Assembly (NCBI RefSeq): GCF_900102035.1
Contig: NZ_LT629689.1
Span: forward strand, 5,455,001 to 5,519,000
Length of the DNA: 64,000 nucleotides
Source: Pseudomonas extremaustralis
GTDB lineage: Bacteria > Pseudomonadota > Gammaproteobacteria > Pseudomonadales > Pseudomonadaceae
Direction of reading: 5' to 3'
Positions 16,487-25,320 of this stretch are shown here, one piece after another. The notes under the pieces are model-generated. The model saw nothing but the letters and a program-made list of their open reading frames with translations, searched no databases and was not told the DNA's origin. Made by a program: the position numbers and the translations under genes. Within the stretch, counting starts at the first letter, position 1. Every line of letters begins with the position of its first letter.

Positions 16487-18259
16487 ATGCCTGAGTACAA
16501 AGCTCCCCTGCGCGACATGCGCTTTCTGATCGACAACGTATTCGATTTCCACGGCCATTACGCCGCCCTGGGCGCAACCGACGCCAGCCCGGACATGGTC
16601 AGTGCAATCCTCGAAGAAGGCGCCAAATTCTGCGAGAACGTGCTCGCACCGCTCAACCGCAGCGGTGACGAGGAAGGTTGCCATTTCGACCAGGGCGTCG
16701 TGACCACGCCCAAGGGTTTCAAGGAAGCCTTTGCCCAGTATGTGGAAGGCGGCTGGCACGGCGTGGCGGCGGACCCGGCCTACGGCGGCCAGGGCCTGCC
16801 GCAATCGTTGGGCCTGGTACTCAGCGAAATGATCGGCTCCAGCAATACGTCCTGGGGCATGTACCCCGGCCTGACCCACGGCGCGATGTCGGCGATCCAC
16901 GCCCACGGCACCGATGAACAGAAAGCCACCTTCCTCGGCAAACTCACCGCCGGCGAATGGACCGGCACCATGTGCCTGACCGAAGCCCATTGCGGCACCG
17001 ACCTGGGCCTGATCAAAACCCGCGCCGTGCCCCAGGCGGATGGCAGCTACGCGCTCAGCGGCAGCAAGATTTTCATCTCCGCCGGCGAACACGACCTGAG
17101 CGCCAACATCATCCACCTGGTGCTGGCCAAGCTGCCGGATGCGCCGGCCGGCACCAAAGGCATCTCGCTGTTTATCGTGCCCAAGTTCCATACCGATTCG
17201 GGCGAGCGCAATGCGGTGCACTGCGGTTCTATCGAACACAAGATGGGCATCAAGGCTTCGGCCACCTGCGTACTCAACTTCGACGGCGCCAAGGGCTTTT
17301 TGATCGGTGAACCGAACAAAGGCCTCAACTGCATGTTCACCATGATGAACCACGCGCGCCTGGGCACCGGCATGCAGGGCCTGTGCAACGGCGAAGCGAG
17401 CTTCCAGGGCGCGGTCAAATACGCCAGCGAACGCCTGCAAATGCGCGCGCTGACCGGCGCCAAGGCCCCGGACAAAGCCGCCGACCCGATCATCGTGCAC
17501 CCCGATGTGCGCCGCATGCTGCTGACCATGAAAGCCTTCAACGAAGGCAATCGCGCGCTGACCTACTTCACCGCGCAATTGCTCGACACCGCGCACCTGG
17601 GCAGCGACGCCGCCCAGCGTCAGGAGGCCGAAGACCTGCTGGCGTTCCTCACGCCCATCTGCAAAGCCTTTATGACCGACACCGGGCTCGAGGTCACCAA
17701 CCACGGCATGCAGATCTTCGGCGGGCATGGCTATATCCGCGAATGGGGCATGGAGCAACTGGCCCGGGATGCGCGGATCGCGCCGATCTACGAAGGCACC
17801 AACGGTATCCAGGCCCTCGACCTGCTGGGCCGCAAGGTGCTGGGCAGCCAAGGCAAGTTGCTGCGCGGCTTTACCCGGATCGTGCATAAGTTCTGCGCGG
17901 CGAATGCCGAACACCCGCAACTCAAGGCCTATGTGGCGCAACTCAATCAACTCAACCAGGAATGGGGCGAGCTGACCACCGAGGTCGGCATGGCGGCGAT
18001 GAAGAACCCTGACGAAGTCGGCGCTGCGGCCGTGGACTACTTGATGTACAGCGGTTACATCATCCTCGCCTACCTGTGGCTGCGCATGGCCATCGCGGCC
18101 CAGGCCCAGGTCGACGACGCCGAGTTCGCCCGCGCCAAGCTGGCCACGTGCGACTTCTATTTCAAGCGCCTGCTGCCACGCACCGCCACCCACCGCGCTG
18201 CCGTGCAGGCGGGCAGCGAATGCCTGATAAGTCTGCCCGCGGAGGCTTTCGCGTTGTGA
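16487..18259 (+). CDS. acyl-CoA dehydrogenase (FadE-type), paralog 2
   Basis: This 590-residue paralog of the 13094 gene opens with the same PEYKAPLRDMRF motif and keeps [41 protein letters not shown] and the likely catalytic E436 in YEGTNGIQ. It is a cytoplasmic FAD-dependent dehydrogenase of beta-oxidation or of a related acyl-CoA pathway. The 91-base gap to the diguanylate cyclase holds a GCCGGAGAA ribosome site but no PsrA-type palindrome. The substrate is not known; divergence from its neighbours suggests a different chain length. Confidence 0.92.
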   Translation: MPEYKAPLRDMRFLIDNVFDFHGHYAALGATDASPDMVSAILEEGAKFCENVLAPLNRSGDEEGCHFDQGVVTTPKGFKEAFAQYVEGGWHGVAADPAYGGQGLPQSLGLVLSEMIGSSNTSWGMYPGLTHGAMSAIHAHGTDEQKATFLGKLTAGEWTGTMCLTEAHCGTDLGLIKTRAVPQADGSYALSGSKIFISAGEHDLSANIIHLVLAKLPDAPAGTKGISLFIVPKFHTDSGERNAVHCGSIEHKMGIKASATCVLNFDGAKGFLIGEPNKGLNCMFTMMNHARLGTGMQGLCNGEASFQGAVKYASERLQMRALTGAKAPDKAADPIIVHPDVRRMLLTMKAFNEGNRALTYFTAQLLDTAHLGSDAAQRQEAEDLLAFLTPICKAFMTDTGLEVTNHGMQIFGGHGYIREWGMEQLARDARIAPIYEGTNGIQALDLLGRKVLGSQGKLLRGFTRIVHKFCAANAEHPQLKAYVAQLNQLNQEWGELTTEVGMAAMKNPDEVGAAAVDYLMYSGYIILAYLWLRMAIAAQAQVDDAEFARAKLATCDFYFKRLLPRTATHRAAVQAGSECLISLPAEAFAL

Positions 18260-18381
18260 TGACTTAAAAATACCGGTCGGTCACAAGTGGACCCTATGTG
18301 TCTGAAAAGTTGTTCGGGTACACTCGGCGCCTGTAAAACCGATCCTATCGAATCACTTTTCACGTTCTCACGAGGTTTGCC

Positions 18382-20160
18382 ATGGCTGATTACAAAGCGC
18401 CGTTGCGTGATATGCGCTTCGTCCTCAACGAAGTTTTCGAGGTCGCCAAGACTTGGGCTCAATTGCCGGCATTGGCAGACAGCGTCGATGCCGAAACCGT
18501 TGAAGCCATCCTCGAGGAAGCGGGCAAAGTCACCGCCAAATCCATCGCCCCGCTCAGCCGTGCTGGCGACGAGCAGGGCTGCCGCTGGGCGGACACCGTT
18601 GTCAGTACGCCGGACGGCTTTCCACAGGCCTATACCACCTATGCCGAAGGCGGTTGGGTCGGCGTAGGCGGCGATCCGGCCTTTGGCGGCATGGGCATGC
18701 CCAAGGCCGTGTCGGCGCAAGTCGAAGAAATGATCAACTCGTCGAGCCTGGCGTTCGGCCTGTACCCGATGCTGACCTCCGGCGCTTGCGTGTCGATCAA
18801 CACCCACGCCAATGAAGCCCTCAAGGCCACCTATCTGCCGAAGATGTACTCCGGCGAGTGGGCCGGCTCCATGTGCCTGACCGAAGCCCACGCCGGCACC
18901 GACCTGGGGATGATCCGCACCAAGGCCGAGCCGCAGGCGGACGGTTCCTACAAGGTCAGCGGGACCAAGATCTTTATCACCGGCGGCGAACACGACCTGA
19001 CCGAAAACATCATCCATCTGGTGCTGGCCAAGCTGCCCGACGCACCGGCCGGTCCCAAGGGCATCTCGCTGTTCCTGGTGCCCAAGTTCATGGTCAACGC
19101 CGACGGCAGCCTGGGGGCGCGTAACCCGGTGAGCTGTGGTTCCATCGAGCACAAGATGGGCATCCAGGCGTCCGCGACCTGTGTGATGAACTTCGACGAA
19201 GCCGTCGGCTACCTGGTGGGCGAACCCAACCGGGGCCTGGCGGCGATGTTCACCATGATGAACTACGAGCGCCTGGGCGTCGGTATCCAAGGCCTGGCGT
19301 CCGGTGAGCGTTCGTACCAGAACGCCATCGAATACGCCCGCGACCGTCTGCAAAGCCGCGCGCCGACCGGCGCCCAGGCCAAGGACAAACCGGCCGACCC
19401 GATCATCGTCCACCCGGACGTGCGGCGCATGCTGCTGACCATGAAGGCCTCGAACGAAGGCGGTCGTGCGTTCTCCACCTACGTGGCGACGCAGTTGGAC
19501 ATCGCCAAGTTCAGCGACGATGCCGCTGCCCGCGAGCGCGCGGACAACCTGGTAGCTTTGCTGACGCCAGTGGCCAAGGCGTTCCTCACCGACCTGGGTC
19601 TGGAAACCGCCGTGCTGGGCCAGCAAGTGTTTGGCGGCCACGGCTACATTCGCGAGTGGGGCCAGGAACAACTGGTGCGCGATGTGCGTATCACCCAGAT
19701 CTACGAGGGCACCAACGGTATCCAGGCGCTGGATTTGATGGGCCGCAAGATCGTCGGCAACGGCGGTGCGTTCTACACCTTGTTCGCCGACGAGATCCGC
19801 CAGTTCATCGCCGATGCTGCGCCCGAGTTGGCCGAGTTCACCCAGCCGCTCGGTGCGGCAGTGGATAACCTGGACGAGCTGACAGCCTGGGTGCTGGATC
19901 GCGCCAAGACCAACCCGAATGAAATCGGGGCGGCATCGGTGGAGTACCTGCACGCCTTTGGCTACATGGCGTACGCCTACATGTGGGCGCGCATGGCCAA
20001 GGCCGCGTTGGGCAAAGAGGCGCAGGAAGACTTCTACGCCAGCAAACTGGGCACCGCACGCTTCTACTTCGCGCGCCTGCTGCCACGTATCCATTCGCTG
20101 AGTGCGTCGGTAAAAGCCGGTAGCGAATCGCTGTTTTTGCTGGATGAAGCCCTGTTCTAA
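18382..20160 (+). CDS. acyl-CoA dehydrogenase (FadE-type), paralog 3
   Basis: The third tandem copy has 592 residues with the motifs SMCLTEAHAGTDLGM, FITGGEHDLTE, FGGHGYIREWGQEQL and the probable catalytic E442 in YEGTNGIQ. The CGTDLG cysteine of the other two copies is Ala here and WG replaces WGM, so it is the most diverged of the three. The start ATG follows CACGAGGTTTGCC. A 122-base gap separates it from paralog 2, with no clear terminator, so read-through is possible. It is followed by the GacA box of rsmY. Confidence 0.92.
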   Translation: MADYKAPLRDMRFVLNEVFEVAKTWAQLPALADSVDAETVEAILEEAGKVTAKSIAPLSRAGDEQGCRWADTVVSTPDGFPQAYTTYAEGGWVGVGGDPAFGGMGMPKAVSAQVEEMINSSSLAFGLYPMLTSGACVSINTHANEALKATYLPKMYSGEWAGSMCLTEAHAGTDLGMIRTKAEPQADGSYKVSGTKIFITGGEHDLTENIIHLVLAKLPDAPAGPKGISLFLVPKFMVNADGSLGARNPVSCGSIEHKMGIQASATCVMNFDEAVGYLVGEPNRGLAAMFTMMNYERLGVGIQGLASGERSYQNAIEYARDRLQSRAPTGAQAKDKPADPIIVHPDVRRMLLTMKASNEGGRAFSTYVATQLDIAKFSDDAAARERADNLVALLTPVAKAFLTDLGLETAVLGQQVFGGHGYIREWGQEQLVRDVRITQIYEGTNGIQALDLMGRKIVGNGGAFYTLFADEIRQFIADAAPELAEFTQPLGAAVDNLDELTAWVLDRAKTNPNEIGAASVEYLHAFGYMAYAYMWARMAKAALGKEAQEDFYASKLGTARFYFARLLPRIHSLSASVKAGSESLFLLDEALF

Positions 20161-20174
20161 GGGCTTGGAGGGCG

Positions 20175-20192
20175 TGTAAGCATTCTCTTACA
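20175..20192 (+). promoter_or_regulatory. GacA box upstream of rsmY
   Basis: TGTAAGCATTCTCTTACA is an exact fit to the TGTAAG-N6-CTTACA activator site bound by phosphorylated GacA before rsmX, rsmY and rsmZ. Its centre is about 66 bases upstream of the proposed RNA start, the usual distance. A -10-like GATAAT is at 20236-20241. Confidence 0.92.
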
Positions 20193-20248
20193 TGACGTGC
20201 TGCTATTCGTCCTCTATCGCCACATTGGATCCACGGATAATCTACTTG

Positions 20249-20374
20249 CCATGGACGTCGCGCAGGAAGCGCAAAGCAACAACACGGACACGTAGGATTC
20301 TGCCAGGGTGGCGGAGTGAAAAGGATGTCAAGGGAAACAGTCTGCAAAGCCCCGCTTCGGCGGGGTTTTCTTTT
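20249..20374 (+). ncRNA. rsmY: RsmY regulatory small RNA
   Basis: RsmY soaks up the translational repressor RsmA/RsmE and so relieves repression of secondary-metabolite and biofilm genes when the GacS/GacA system is active. The RNA of about 125 bases holds seven GGA motifs; one is displayed in the loop of a small hairpin (GCGC-AGGA-AGCGC, about 20259-20271), and others lie in single-stranded stretches such as ACGGACA, TAGGATT and AAGGATG. It ends in a GC-rich terminator. The GCGCAGGAAGCGCAAAG start resembles RsmY rather than RsmZ or RsmX. The 5' end is estimated from the -10 element and from memory of RsmY starts, so it may be off by a few bases. Confidence 0.9.
20350..20374 (+). terminator. 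rho-independent terminator of rsmY
   Basis: CCCCGC-TTCG-GCGGGG followed by TTTTCTTTT. The UUCG tetraloop makes it very stable. It ends 14 bases before the stop codon of the convergent LysR gene. Confidence 0.92.
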
Positions 20375-20387
20375 GCCCGCGAAAAAG

Positions 20388-21287
20388 TCAGCCGGGCGCC
20401 AGCGGGGCGTTCATCACGTCTTCGAGCAAGGTGCGCAATAGCGCCAGCGTCGCCTGCTGACGTTGCACATCGCGGCAGACCAGGCCGACTTTGAGCGGCA
20501 CCCTCGGCTCGCTCAAGGGTTTCCACAGCAGCGATTGGCTGTTGTGTTCATCCTGGGAGCGCCCCGGCAGCACCGTGGCCAGTTTGGAATTGGGCAGGCT
20601 GTCGAGAATCCCCACCATGGTATTCAACTCCGCCTGCACCTGCGGGCGGCGTCCGAGGTTGGATAGCTGGCCCTGCCAGATCTGCCTGATCTGGAACTCT
20701 TCCCCCAGCAGTAGCATTGGCAACTCGGCGGCCTGTTTCACGGAGACTTTCTTGAATTCGCGCAGAGGGTGATCCGCCGGGATGACCACCTTCAGCTCAT
20801 CTTCGTACAGCACCATGCCGTGCAACCCCGGTTGGCGGGGCGGCAGGAAACTGATGCCGATGTCCAGCGAGCCATTGAGCAGGCGCCGTTCAATCTCAAG
20901 CCCGGTCAGTTCATAGATTTGCACCACCAGATGCGGCTGGGCCTTGCGCACGCGCTCCAGCATTTGCGGCACCAGGCTGGTGTGTACGGTTTGCAGCACG
21001 CCGATGGCCAAGGTGCGCAATGCCTGGCCCTTGAAGTTGCGCAACGCCTCCACGGCCTGCTGCATGCCATCGATCAACGGCAAGGCGTGGTTGTATAAGG
21101 TGTGGGCCGCGAGGGTCGGCAGCAGGCGCTTGCTGCTGCGTTCGAACAGGCTCACATCGAGGTCTTGTTCCAGATGACGGATCTGCTGAGACAAGGCCGG
21201 TTGGGAGATCGACAGGCGTTCTGCAGCGCGGCCGACATGGCCTTCCTCATACACCGCGACGAAATAACGCAGTTGCTTAAAATCCAT
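20388..21287 (-). CDS. LysR-family transcriptional regulator
   Basis: This 299-residue protein has an N-terminal winged helix-turn-helix (residues about 1-60, MDFKQLRYFVAVYEEGHVGRAAERL, then SQPALSQQIRHLE) and a C-terminal periplasmic-binding-protein-like effector domain from about 90. It is divergent from the class III aminotransferase gene at 21497, with a 209-base shared promoter region, which makes that gene the most likely target. The effector is unknown. Its 3' end lies against the rsmY terminator. Confidence 0.9.
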   Translation of the reverse strand: MDFKQLRYFVAVYEEGHVGRAAERLSISQPALSQQIRHLEQDLDVSLFERSSKRLLPTLAAHTLYNHALPLIDGMQQAVEALRNFKGQALRTLAIGVLQTVHTSLVPQMLERVRKAQPHLVVQIYELTGLEIERRLLNGSLDIGISFLPPRQPGLHGMVLYEDELKVVIPADHPLREFKKVSVKQAAELPMLLLGEEFQIRQIWQGQLSNLGRRPQVQAELNTMVGILDSLPNSKLATVLPGRSQDEHNSQSLLWKPLSEPRVPLKVGLVCRDVQRQQATLALLRTLLEDVMNAPLAPG

Positions 21288-21496
21288 AAGTGTTTCTTAT
21301 CGAAAAAGCTGGAAAATCGAAATGGCCGTTGGCCCCTAAGACGCCTATTCTAGCGCCTATCCACAAGGCTTACAGGGCCAGATCGGGCGATGATTAGCGT
21401 TCATGTTGATGGTTTTTGCATAGGCAAGACAAAAAACATCCAGGCAGGTTTTGGTGGATGTACCGACCAAGGGGTGGTTGCCATGGGAGGTGAAGT

Positions 21497-22765
21497 GTGA
21501 ACCTGTTCAACTTACGCCGCCCGGCGGCCAGTCTGGATGACCTGATCATCGAGGCGCCCCGCAACGATTTTCCCGGTGAATGCCTGATGCCTACCGTAGC
21601 GCGTCCCCCACAAGTCTTCGTCCGTGGCCAGGGTTCCTGGTTGTGGGACAGCGATGATCGCGCCTATCTGGACTTCAGCCAGGGCAGCGCCGCCAACAGC
21701 CTCGGCCACAGCCCGAAGGTCTTGGTCAACGCCCTGGCCGATCAGGCCCAAGCCTTGATCAACCCCGGTTATGGCCTGCACAACCGCCCCCAACTCAATC
21801 TCGTCGAACGCCTGTGCCACCGCACCGGCAGCGACCAGGCGTATTTGCTCAACAGCGGCGCCGAAGCCTGTGAAGCGGCGATCAAACTGGCGCGCAAGTG
21901 GGGCCAGCTGCATCGCGGCGGCGCCTATCGGATCATCAGCGCCAGCAACGGCTGCCATGGGCGCAGCTTTGCGGCGATGTCGGCCTCGGCGAGTACCTGT
22001 GAAAACCGTTTTGAACCGCAGTTGCCGGGCTTCAGTCACGTCCCGCTCAATGACCTGGCAGCCCTGCACGCGGCCGTCGATGCAAAAACCGTCGCCATCA
22101 TGCTGGAACCGATCCAGAGCGAAGCCGGTGTCATCCTGGCGACCGAGCATTACCTCCAGGGTGTCGAGCGGCTGTGCCGCGAGCTGGGCATTCTGCTGAT
22201 TCTCGACGAAGTGCAAACCGGCATCGGTCGCTGCGGTACTTTGCTCGCCGAAGAGCGCTACGGTGTGCGCGCCGACATCATTACCCTCGGCAAAGGCCTG
22301 GGCGGCGGTGTACCAGTGGCGGCGTTGCTGGCGCGGGGCAAAGCCTGTTGCTTCGAGGTCGGCGAGTTGGAAGGCACCCATCACGGCAATGCGCTGATGG
22401 CCTCGGTCGGTGTGGCGGTGCTTGATACCGTGCTGGAACACGGCTTCCTGGAACATGTCCGAGAGTCCGGCCTTTACCTGAGCGAAGGCCTCGCCCGCCT
22501 GGCCTATCGCTACGACCACGGCCAATTGCGCGGCGATGGCCTGATGTGGGGCCTGACGCTGTCGGATGATTCTGCGGATGACGTGGTAAACGCTGCCCTG
22601 CACGAAGGCCTGATTATCAATGCCCCGCAACCTGATTGCCTGCGCTTCACACCAGCCCTGACCGTGAGCAAAAGCAACATCGACGAAATGCTCCTGCGCC
22701 TGGCGCGCGCATTTTCCAGGGTGCAAGCCGCCCAGTTGCAATGCCGCAAGGGCATCGCCGTCTGA
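21497..22765 (+). CDS. class III PLP-dependent aminotransferase (acetylornithine/ornithine type)
   Basis: The 422-residue protein is a fold-type I class III aminotransferase related to ArgD/AruC: LNSGAEACEAAIKLAR binds the cofactor phosphate, ILDEVQTGIGRCG carries the Asp that contacts the pyridine nitrogen, and K266 in TLGKGLGGG is the PLP lysine. Such enzymes transfer omega-amino groups of acetylornithine, putrescine or similar amines. The exact substrate cannot be told. The GTG at 21497 follows GGAGGTGAA, a strong ribosome site. It is a single gene closed by a terminator and divergent from a LysR gene. Confidence 0.88.
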   Translation: MNLFNLRRPAASLDDLIIEAPRNDFPGECLMPTVARPPQVFVRGQGSWLWDSDDRAYLDFSQGSAANSLGHSPKVLVNALADQAQALINPGYGLHNRPQLNLVERLCHRTGSDQAYLLNSGAEACEAAIKLARKWGQLHRGGAYRIISASNGCHGRSFAAMSASASTCENRFEPQLPGFSHVPLNDLAALHAAVDAKTVAIMLEPIQSEAGVILATEHYLQGVERLCRELGILLILDEVQTGIGRCGTLLAEERYGVRADIITLGKGLGGGVPVAALLARGKACCFEVGELEGTHHGNALMASVGVAVLDTVLEHGFLEHVRESGLYLSEGLARLAYRYDHGQLRGDGLMWGLTLSDDSADDVVNAALHEGLIINAPQPDCLRFTPALTVSKSNIDEMLLRLARAFSRVQAAQLQCRKGIAV

Positions 22766-22800
22766 CCCCTTATTCCTGAACCGTCTCGCGGTATACGCGG

Positions 22801-22841
22801 CGCCCCCAGCCTGTTTTTTTTGGCTGGGGGCGTTTTTTTTT
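22801..22841 (+). terminator. rho-independent terminator
   Basis: CGCCCCCAGCC and GGCTGGGGGCG form a perfect 11-bp stem around a T-rich 10-base loop, followed by nine T residues. It closes the aminotransferase gene. The T-rich loop gives a partial terminator on the other strand as well. Confidence 0.93.
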
Positions 22842-22946
22842 GTGCGGCGAAAGCTGGCGCAGTGCCAGAACCCACTGAACCCTCACGAACGTCCAAGGTC
22901 GATTAGCTACACGGCTCACACGAGCCGATTTTCAGGAGCTGAACCC

Positions 22947-23105
22947 ATGGACTTCATTCGTATCATCATTGCCATTCTGTTGCCGCCACTGGGTGTGTTT
23001 CTGCAAGTGGGTTTCGCCGGCGCATTCTGGCTGAATATTCTGCTGACCTTGTGCGGTTACTTCCCAGGCGTCATCCACGCGGTGTACATCATCGCCAAGC
23101 GCTGA
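22947..23105 (+). CDS. YqaE/Pmp3-family small membrane protein
   Basis: The 52-residue protein is two hydrophobic helices (about 4-24 and 27-48) with the family signature LLPPLGVFLQVG and the ending PGVIHAVYIIAK. YqaE/Pmp3 proteins are tiny proteolipids of the cytoplasmic membrane linked to salt, cold and envelope stress; the mechanism is not firmly known. The ATG at 22947 follows TTCAGGAGCTGAACCC, a clear ribosome site; longer frames upstream lack one. It is convergent with pqqE, whose stop lies 6 bases away with no terminator between. Confidence 0.9.
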   Translation: MDFIRIIIAILLPPLGVFLQVGFAGAFWLNILLTLCGYFPGVIHAVYIIAKR

Positions 23106-23111
23106 AGACCG

Positions 23112-24263
23112 TCAGCTTTTTGCGATGAGCCGTGAGTTGCGCTCATTGCGAAAGGCCAGTTGTTCGATGGTCTGGGTGGCGTGTTCGGCTTCTTCCCGGG
23201 CTTTAAGGATCATGCCGTGGTGCTCGGACTTGCTGCACACCGGGTCGGCATTGCTCGCATCGCCGGTTAGCATGAACGCCTGGCAGCGGCAGCCGCCGAA
23301 GTCCTTCTCCTTTTCATCGCATGAACGGCACGGCTCGGGCATCCAGTCGTAGCCGCGAAAGCGGTTGAAACCGAAGGAGTCGTACCAGATGTGCTGCATG
23401 CTGTGGTCGCGCACGTTGGGAAACTGCACCGGCATCTGTCGGGCGCCGTGGCAGGGCAGGGCAGTACCGTCCGGAGTCACTGTAAGAAAGATGCTGCCCC
23501 AGCCATTCATGCAGGCTTTCGGGCGTTCTTCGTAGTAATCCGGGGTCACGAAAATCAGCTTGCACGGGTGCCCTTCGGCTTCGAGCTTGGCGCGGTATTC
23601 GTTGGTGATGCGCTCGGCGCGCACCAGCTGTTCCCGGGTCGGCAACAACCCCACTCGATTGAGCTGCGCCCAGCCGTAGAACTGGCAGGTGGCGAGTTCG
23701 ACAAAGTCCGCTTCCAGCGCAATGCACAGCTCGATGATGCGGTCGATCTTGTCGATGTTGTGCCGATGGGTGACGAAGTTCAGCACCATCGGGTAGCCGT
23801 GGGCCTTCACCGCGCGGGCCATTTCCAGTTTTTGCGCGAAGGCCTTTTTCGAACCGGCGAGCAGGTTGTTCACCTGTTCGTCGCTGGCCTGGAAGCTGAT
23901 CTGGATGTGGTCCAGACCGGCTTTCTTGAAGTCGCTGATCTTCTGTTCAGTCAGGCCGATGCCGGAGGTGATCAGGTTGGTGTAGAACCCCAGCCTGCGC
24001 GCCTCGGCGATCAGTTCGGCAAGGTCCTGGCGCACCAGCGGCTCACCGCCGGAAAAGCCCAACTGCGCAGCGCCCATCTCGCGGGCTTCGCGAAACACCT
24101 TGAACCACTGCTCGGTGCTCAGCTCCTTGCCCTGCTCGGCAAAATCCAGCGGGTTGGAGCAATACGGGCACTGCAGCGGGCAGCGGTAGGTCAGCTCGGC
24201 GAGCAGCCACAAGGGCAGGCCGATGGCTGGTTGTTCAGGCAAGAGTGATCCAGTGCTGGGCAC
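23112..24263 (-). CDS. pqqE: PQQ biosynthesis radical-SAM enzyme PqqE
   Basis: PqqE makes the first carbon-carbon bond, between the Glu and Tyr side chains of PqqA. The 383-residue protein has the radical-[11 protein letters not shown] motif near 28-35, [13 protein letters not shown], and a C-terminal SPASM cysteine set (CMNGWGS, CHGA, CRSCDEK, CRCQAF) for two auxiliary Fe-S clusters. The GTG at 24263 is chosen because GGAGGT lies 5 bases upstream, inside pqqD; the genes overlap by 29 bases. It is the last gene of the pqq run here. Confidence 0.96.
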   Translation of the reverse strand: MPSTGSLLPEQPAIGLPLWLLAELTYRCPLQCPYCSNPLDFAEQGKELSTEQWFKVFREAREMGAAQLGFSGGEPLVRQDLAELIAEARRLGFYTNLITSGIGLTEQKISDFKKAGLDHIQISFQASDEQVNNLLAGSKKAFAQKLEMARAVKAHGYPMVLNFVTHRHNIDKIDRIIELCIALEADFVELATCQFYGWAQLNRVGLLPTREQLVRAERITNEYRAKLEAEGHPCKLIFVTPDYYEERPKACMNGWGSIFLTVTPDGTALPCHGARQMPVQFPNVRDHSMQHIWYDSFGFNRFRGYDWMPEPCRSCDEKEKDFGGCRCQAFMLTGDASNADPVCSKSEHHGMILKAREEAEHATQTIEQLAFRNERNSRLIAKS

Positions 24264-24510
24264 GGGCTACCTCCATGAATTGCTCGACGTCATCACCCAG
24301 CTCAGGCACACCGAGGAATTGTTTATCCAGCTCACCGATGATCGCGGCGACGTCGCGCTCGCCGTCGATCAGCCCACCGATCAAGGCGGCACTTTCGTTG
24401 AGCTTGATCATGCCTTCGGGGTAGAGCAGTACGTGGCCTTTTTGCGCAGGCTCGTACTGGTAGCGATAGCCCTGGCGCCAGGTCGGTTTCTTGCTGCGAT
24501 CAAAGCTCAT
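24235..24510 (-). CDS. pqqD: PqqA chaperone PqqD
   Basis: PqqD is the RiPP recognition element that binds the PqqA peptide and presents it to PqqE. At 91 residues it has the usual length and the small winged-helix-like fold, with [31 protein letters not shown] at the front and [14 protein letters not shown] at the end. It overlaps pqqC by 4 bases and pqqE by 29, so the three are translationally coupled. Confidence 0.95.
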   Translation of the reverse strand: MSFDRSKKPTWRQGYRYQYEPAQKGHVLLYPEGMIKLNESAALIGGLIDGERDVAAIIGELDKQFLGVPELGDDVEQFMEVARAQHWITLA

Positions 24511-25259
24511 AGGGCGATCCCTTTATGCCAGACCCGCTGCTCGGTCACGCTGTGATAAGGCGGGCGTTTCAATTCGTAGGCCATGCTCATGGCATCCAGC
24601 ATGCTCCACAGGATGTCCAGTTTGAACTGGAGAATTTCCAGCATGCGTTCCTGGCCTTCACGGGTGGTGTAGTGCTGCAGGGTGATCGCCAGGCCATGTT
24701 CCACATCGCGCCGAGCCTGGCTCAAGCGGGTGCGGAAATACTCGTAGCCGGCGGGGTCGATCCACGGGTAATGCTGGGGCCAACTGTCGAGACGCGACTG
24801 GTGGATCTGCGGCGCGAACAGTTCGGTCAACGAGCTGCTGGCGGCTTCTTGCCAGCTGGCGCGGCGCGCAAAGTTGACGTAGGCGTCCACCGCAAAGCGT
24901 ACGCCGGGTAGGACCAGTTCCTGGGAACGCAGTTGGTCCGGGTCCAGGCCCACGGCCTGGCCCAGACGCAGCCAGGCTTCGATGCCGCCGTCTTCACCCG
25001 GTGCGCCGTCGTGGTCGAGCAGGCGCTGAATCCACTCGCGGCGGATTTCGCGGTCCGGGCAGTTGGCCAGGATCGCAGCGTCCTTGAGCGGGATGTTCAC
25101 CTGATAGTAGAAGCGGTTGGCGACCCAGCCCTGGATCTGCTCGCGGGTGGCGCGGCCTTCATACATCGCCACGTGGTACGGGTGATGGATATGGTAGAAG
25201 GCGCCCTTGGCCCGCAGGGCATGTTCGAATTCTGTTTGGGTCAATGGTGTGTCAGTCAT
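24507..25259 (-). CDS. pqqC: pyrroloquinoline-quinone synthase PqqC
   Basis: PqqC carries out the last ring closure and eight-electron oxidation to PQQ without a metal or cofactor. The 250-residue all-helical protein shows the family stretches [31 protein letters not shown] and [20 protein letters not shown] frame is open to 25307, but the ATG at 25259 gives the family N-terminus and has CAGGAGGAACCCC just before it. The 56-base gap to pqqB is occupied by a REP. Confidence 0.96.
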   Translation of the reverse strand: MTDTPLTQTEFEHALRAKGAFYHIHHPYHVAMYEGRATREQIQGWVANRFYYQVNIPLKDAAILANCPDREIRREWIQRLLDHDGAPGEDGGIEAWLRLGQAVGLDPDQLRSQELVLPGVRFAVDAYVNFARRASWQEAASSSLTELFAPQIHQSRLDSWPQHYPWIDPAGYEYFRTRLSQARRDVEHGLAITLQHYTTREGQERMLEILQFKLDILWSMLDAMSMAYELKRPPYHSVTEQRVWHKGIAL

Positions 25260-25270
25260 GGGGTTCCTCC

Positions 25271-25320
25271 TGTGGGAGCGGGGTGCTTTGGCGTTTTTCG
25301 CGAGCAAGCTCGCTCCTACA
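25271..25320. repeat. REP at the pqqB stop codon
   Basis: TGTGGGAGCGGGG and GCGAGCAAGCTCGCTCCTACA face each other over about 50 bases. Read along pqqB, the TAG of the repeat's CTGTAGGAGCGAGC end is the pqqB stop codon itself. The other arm ends 11 bases before the pqqC start. Confidence 0.75.

Noticed and set aside
22510..22896. Minus-strand frame across the aminotransferase terminator
   Set aside because: It runs through a strong rho-independent terminator and the coding part is antisense to a certain gene.
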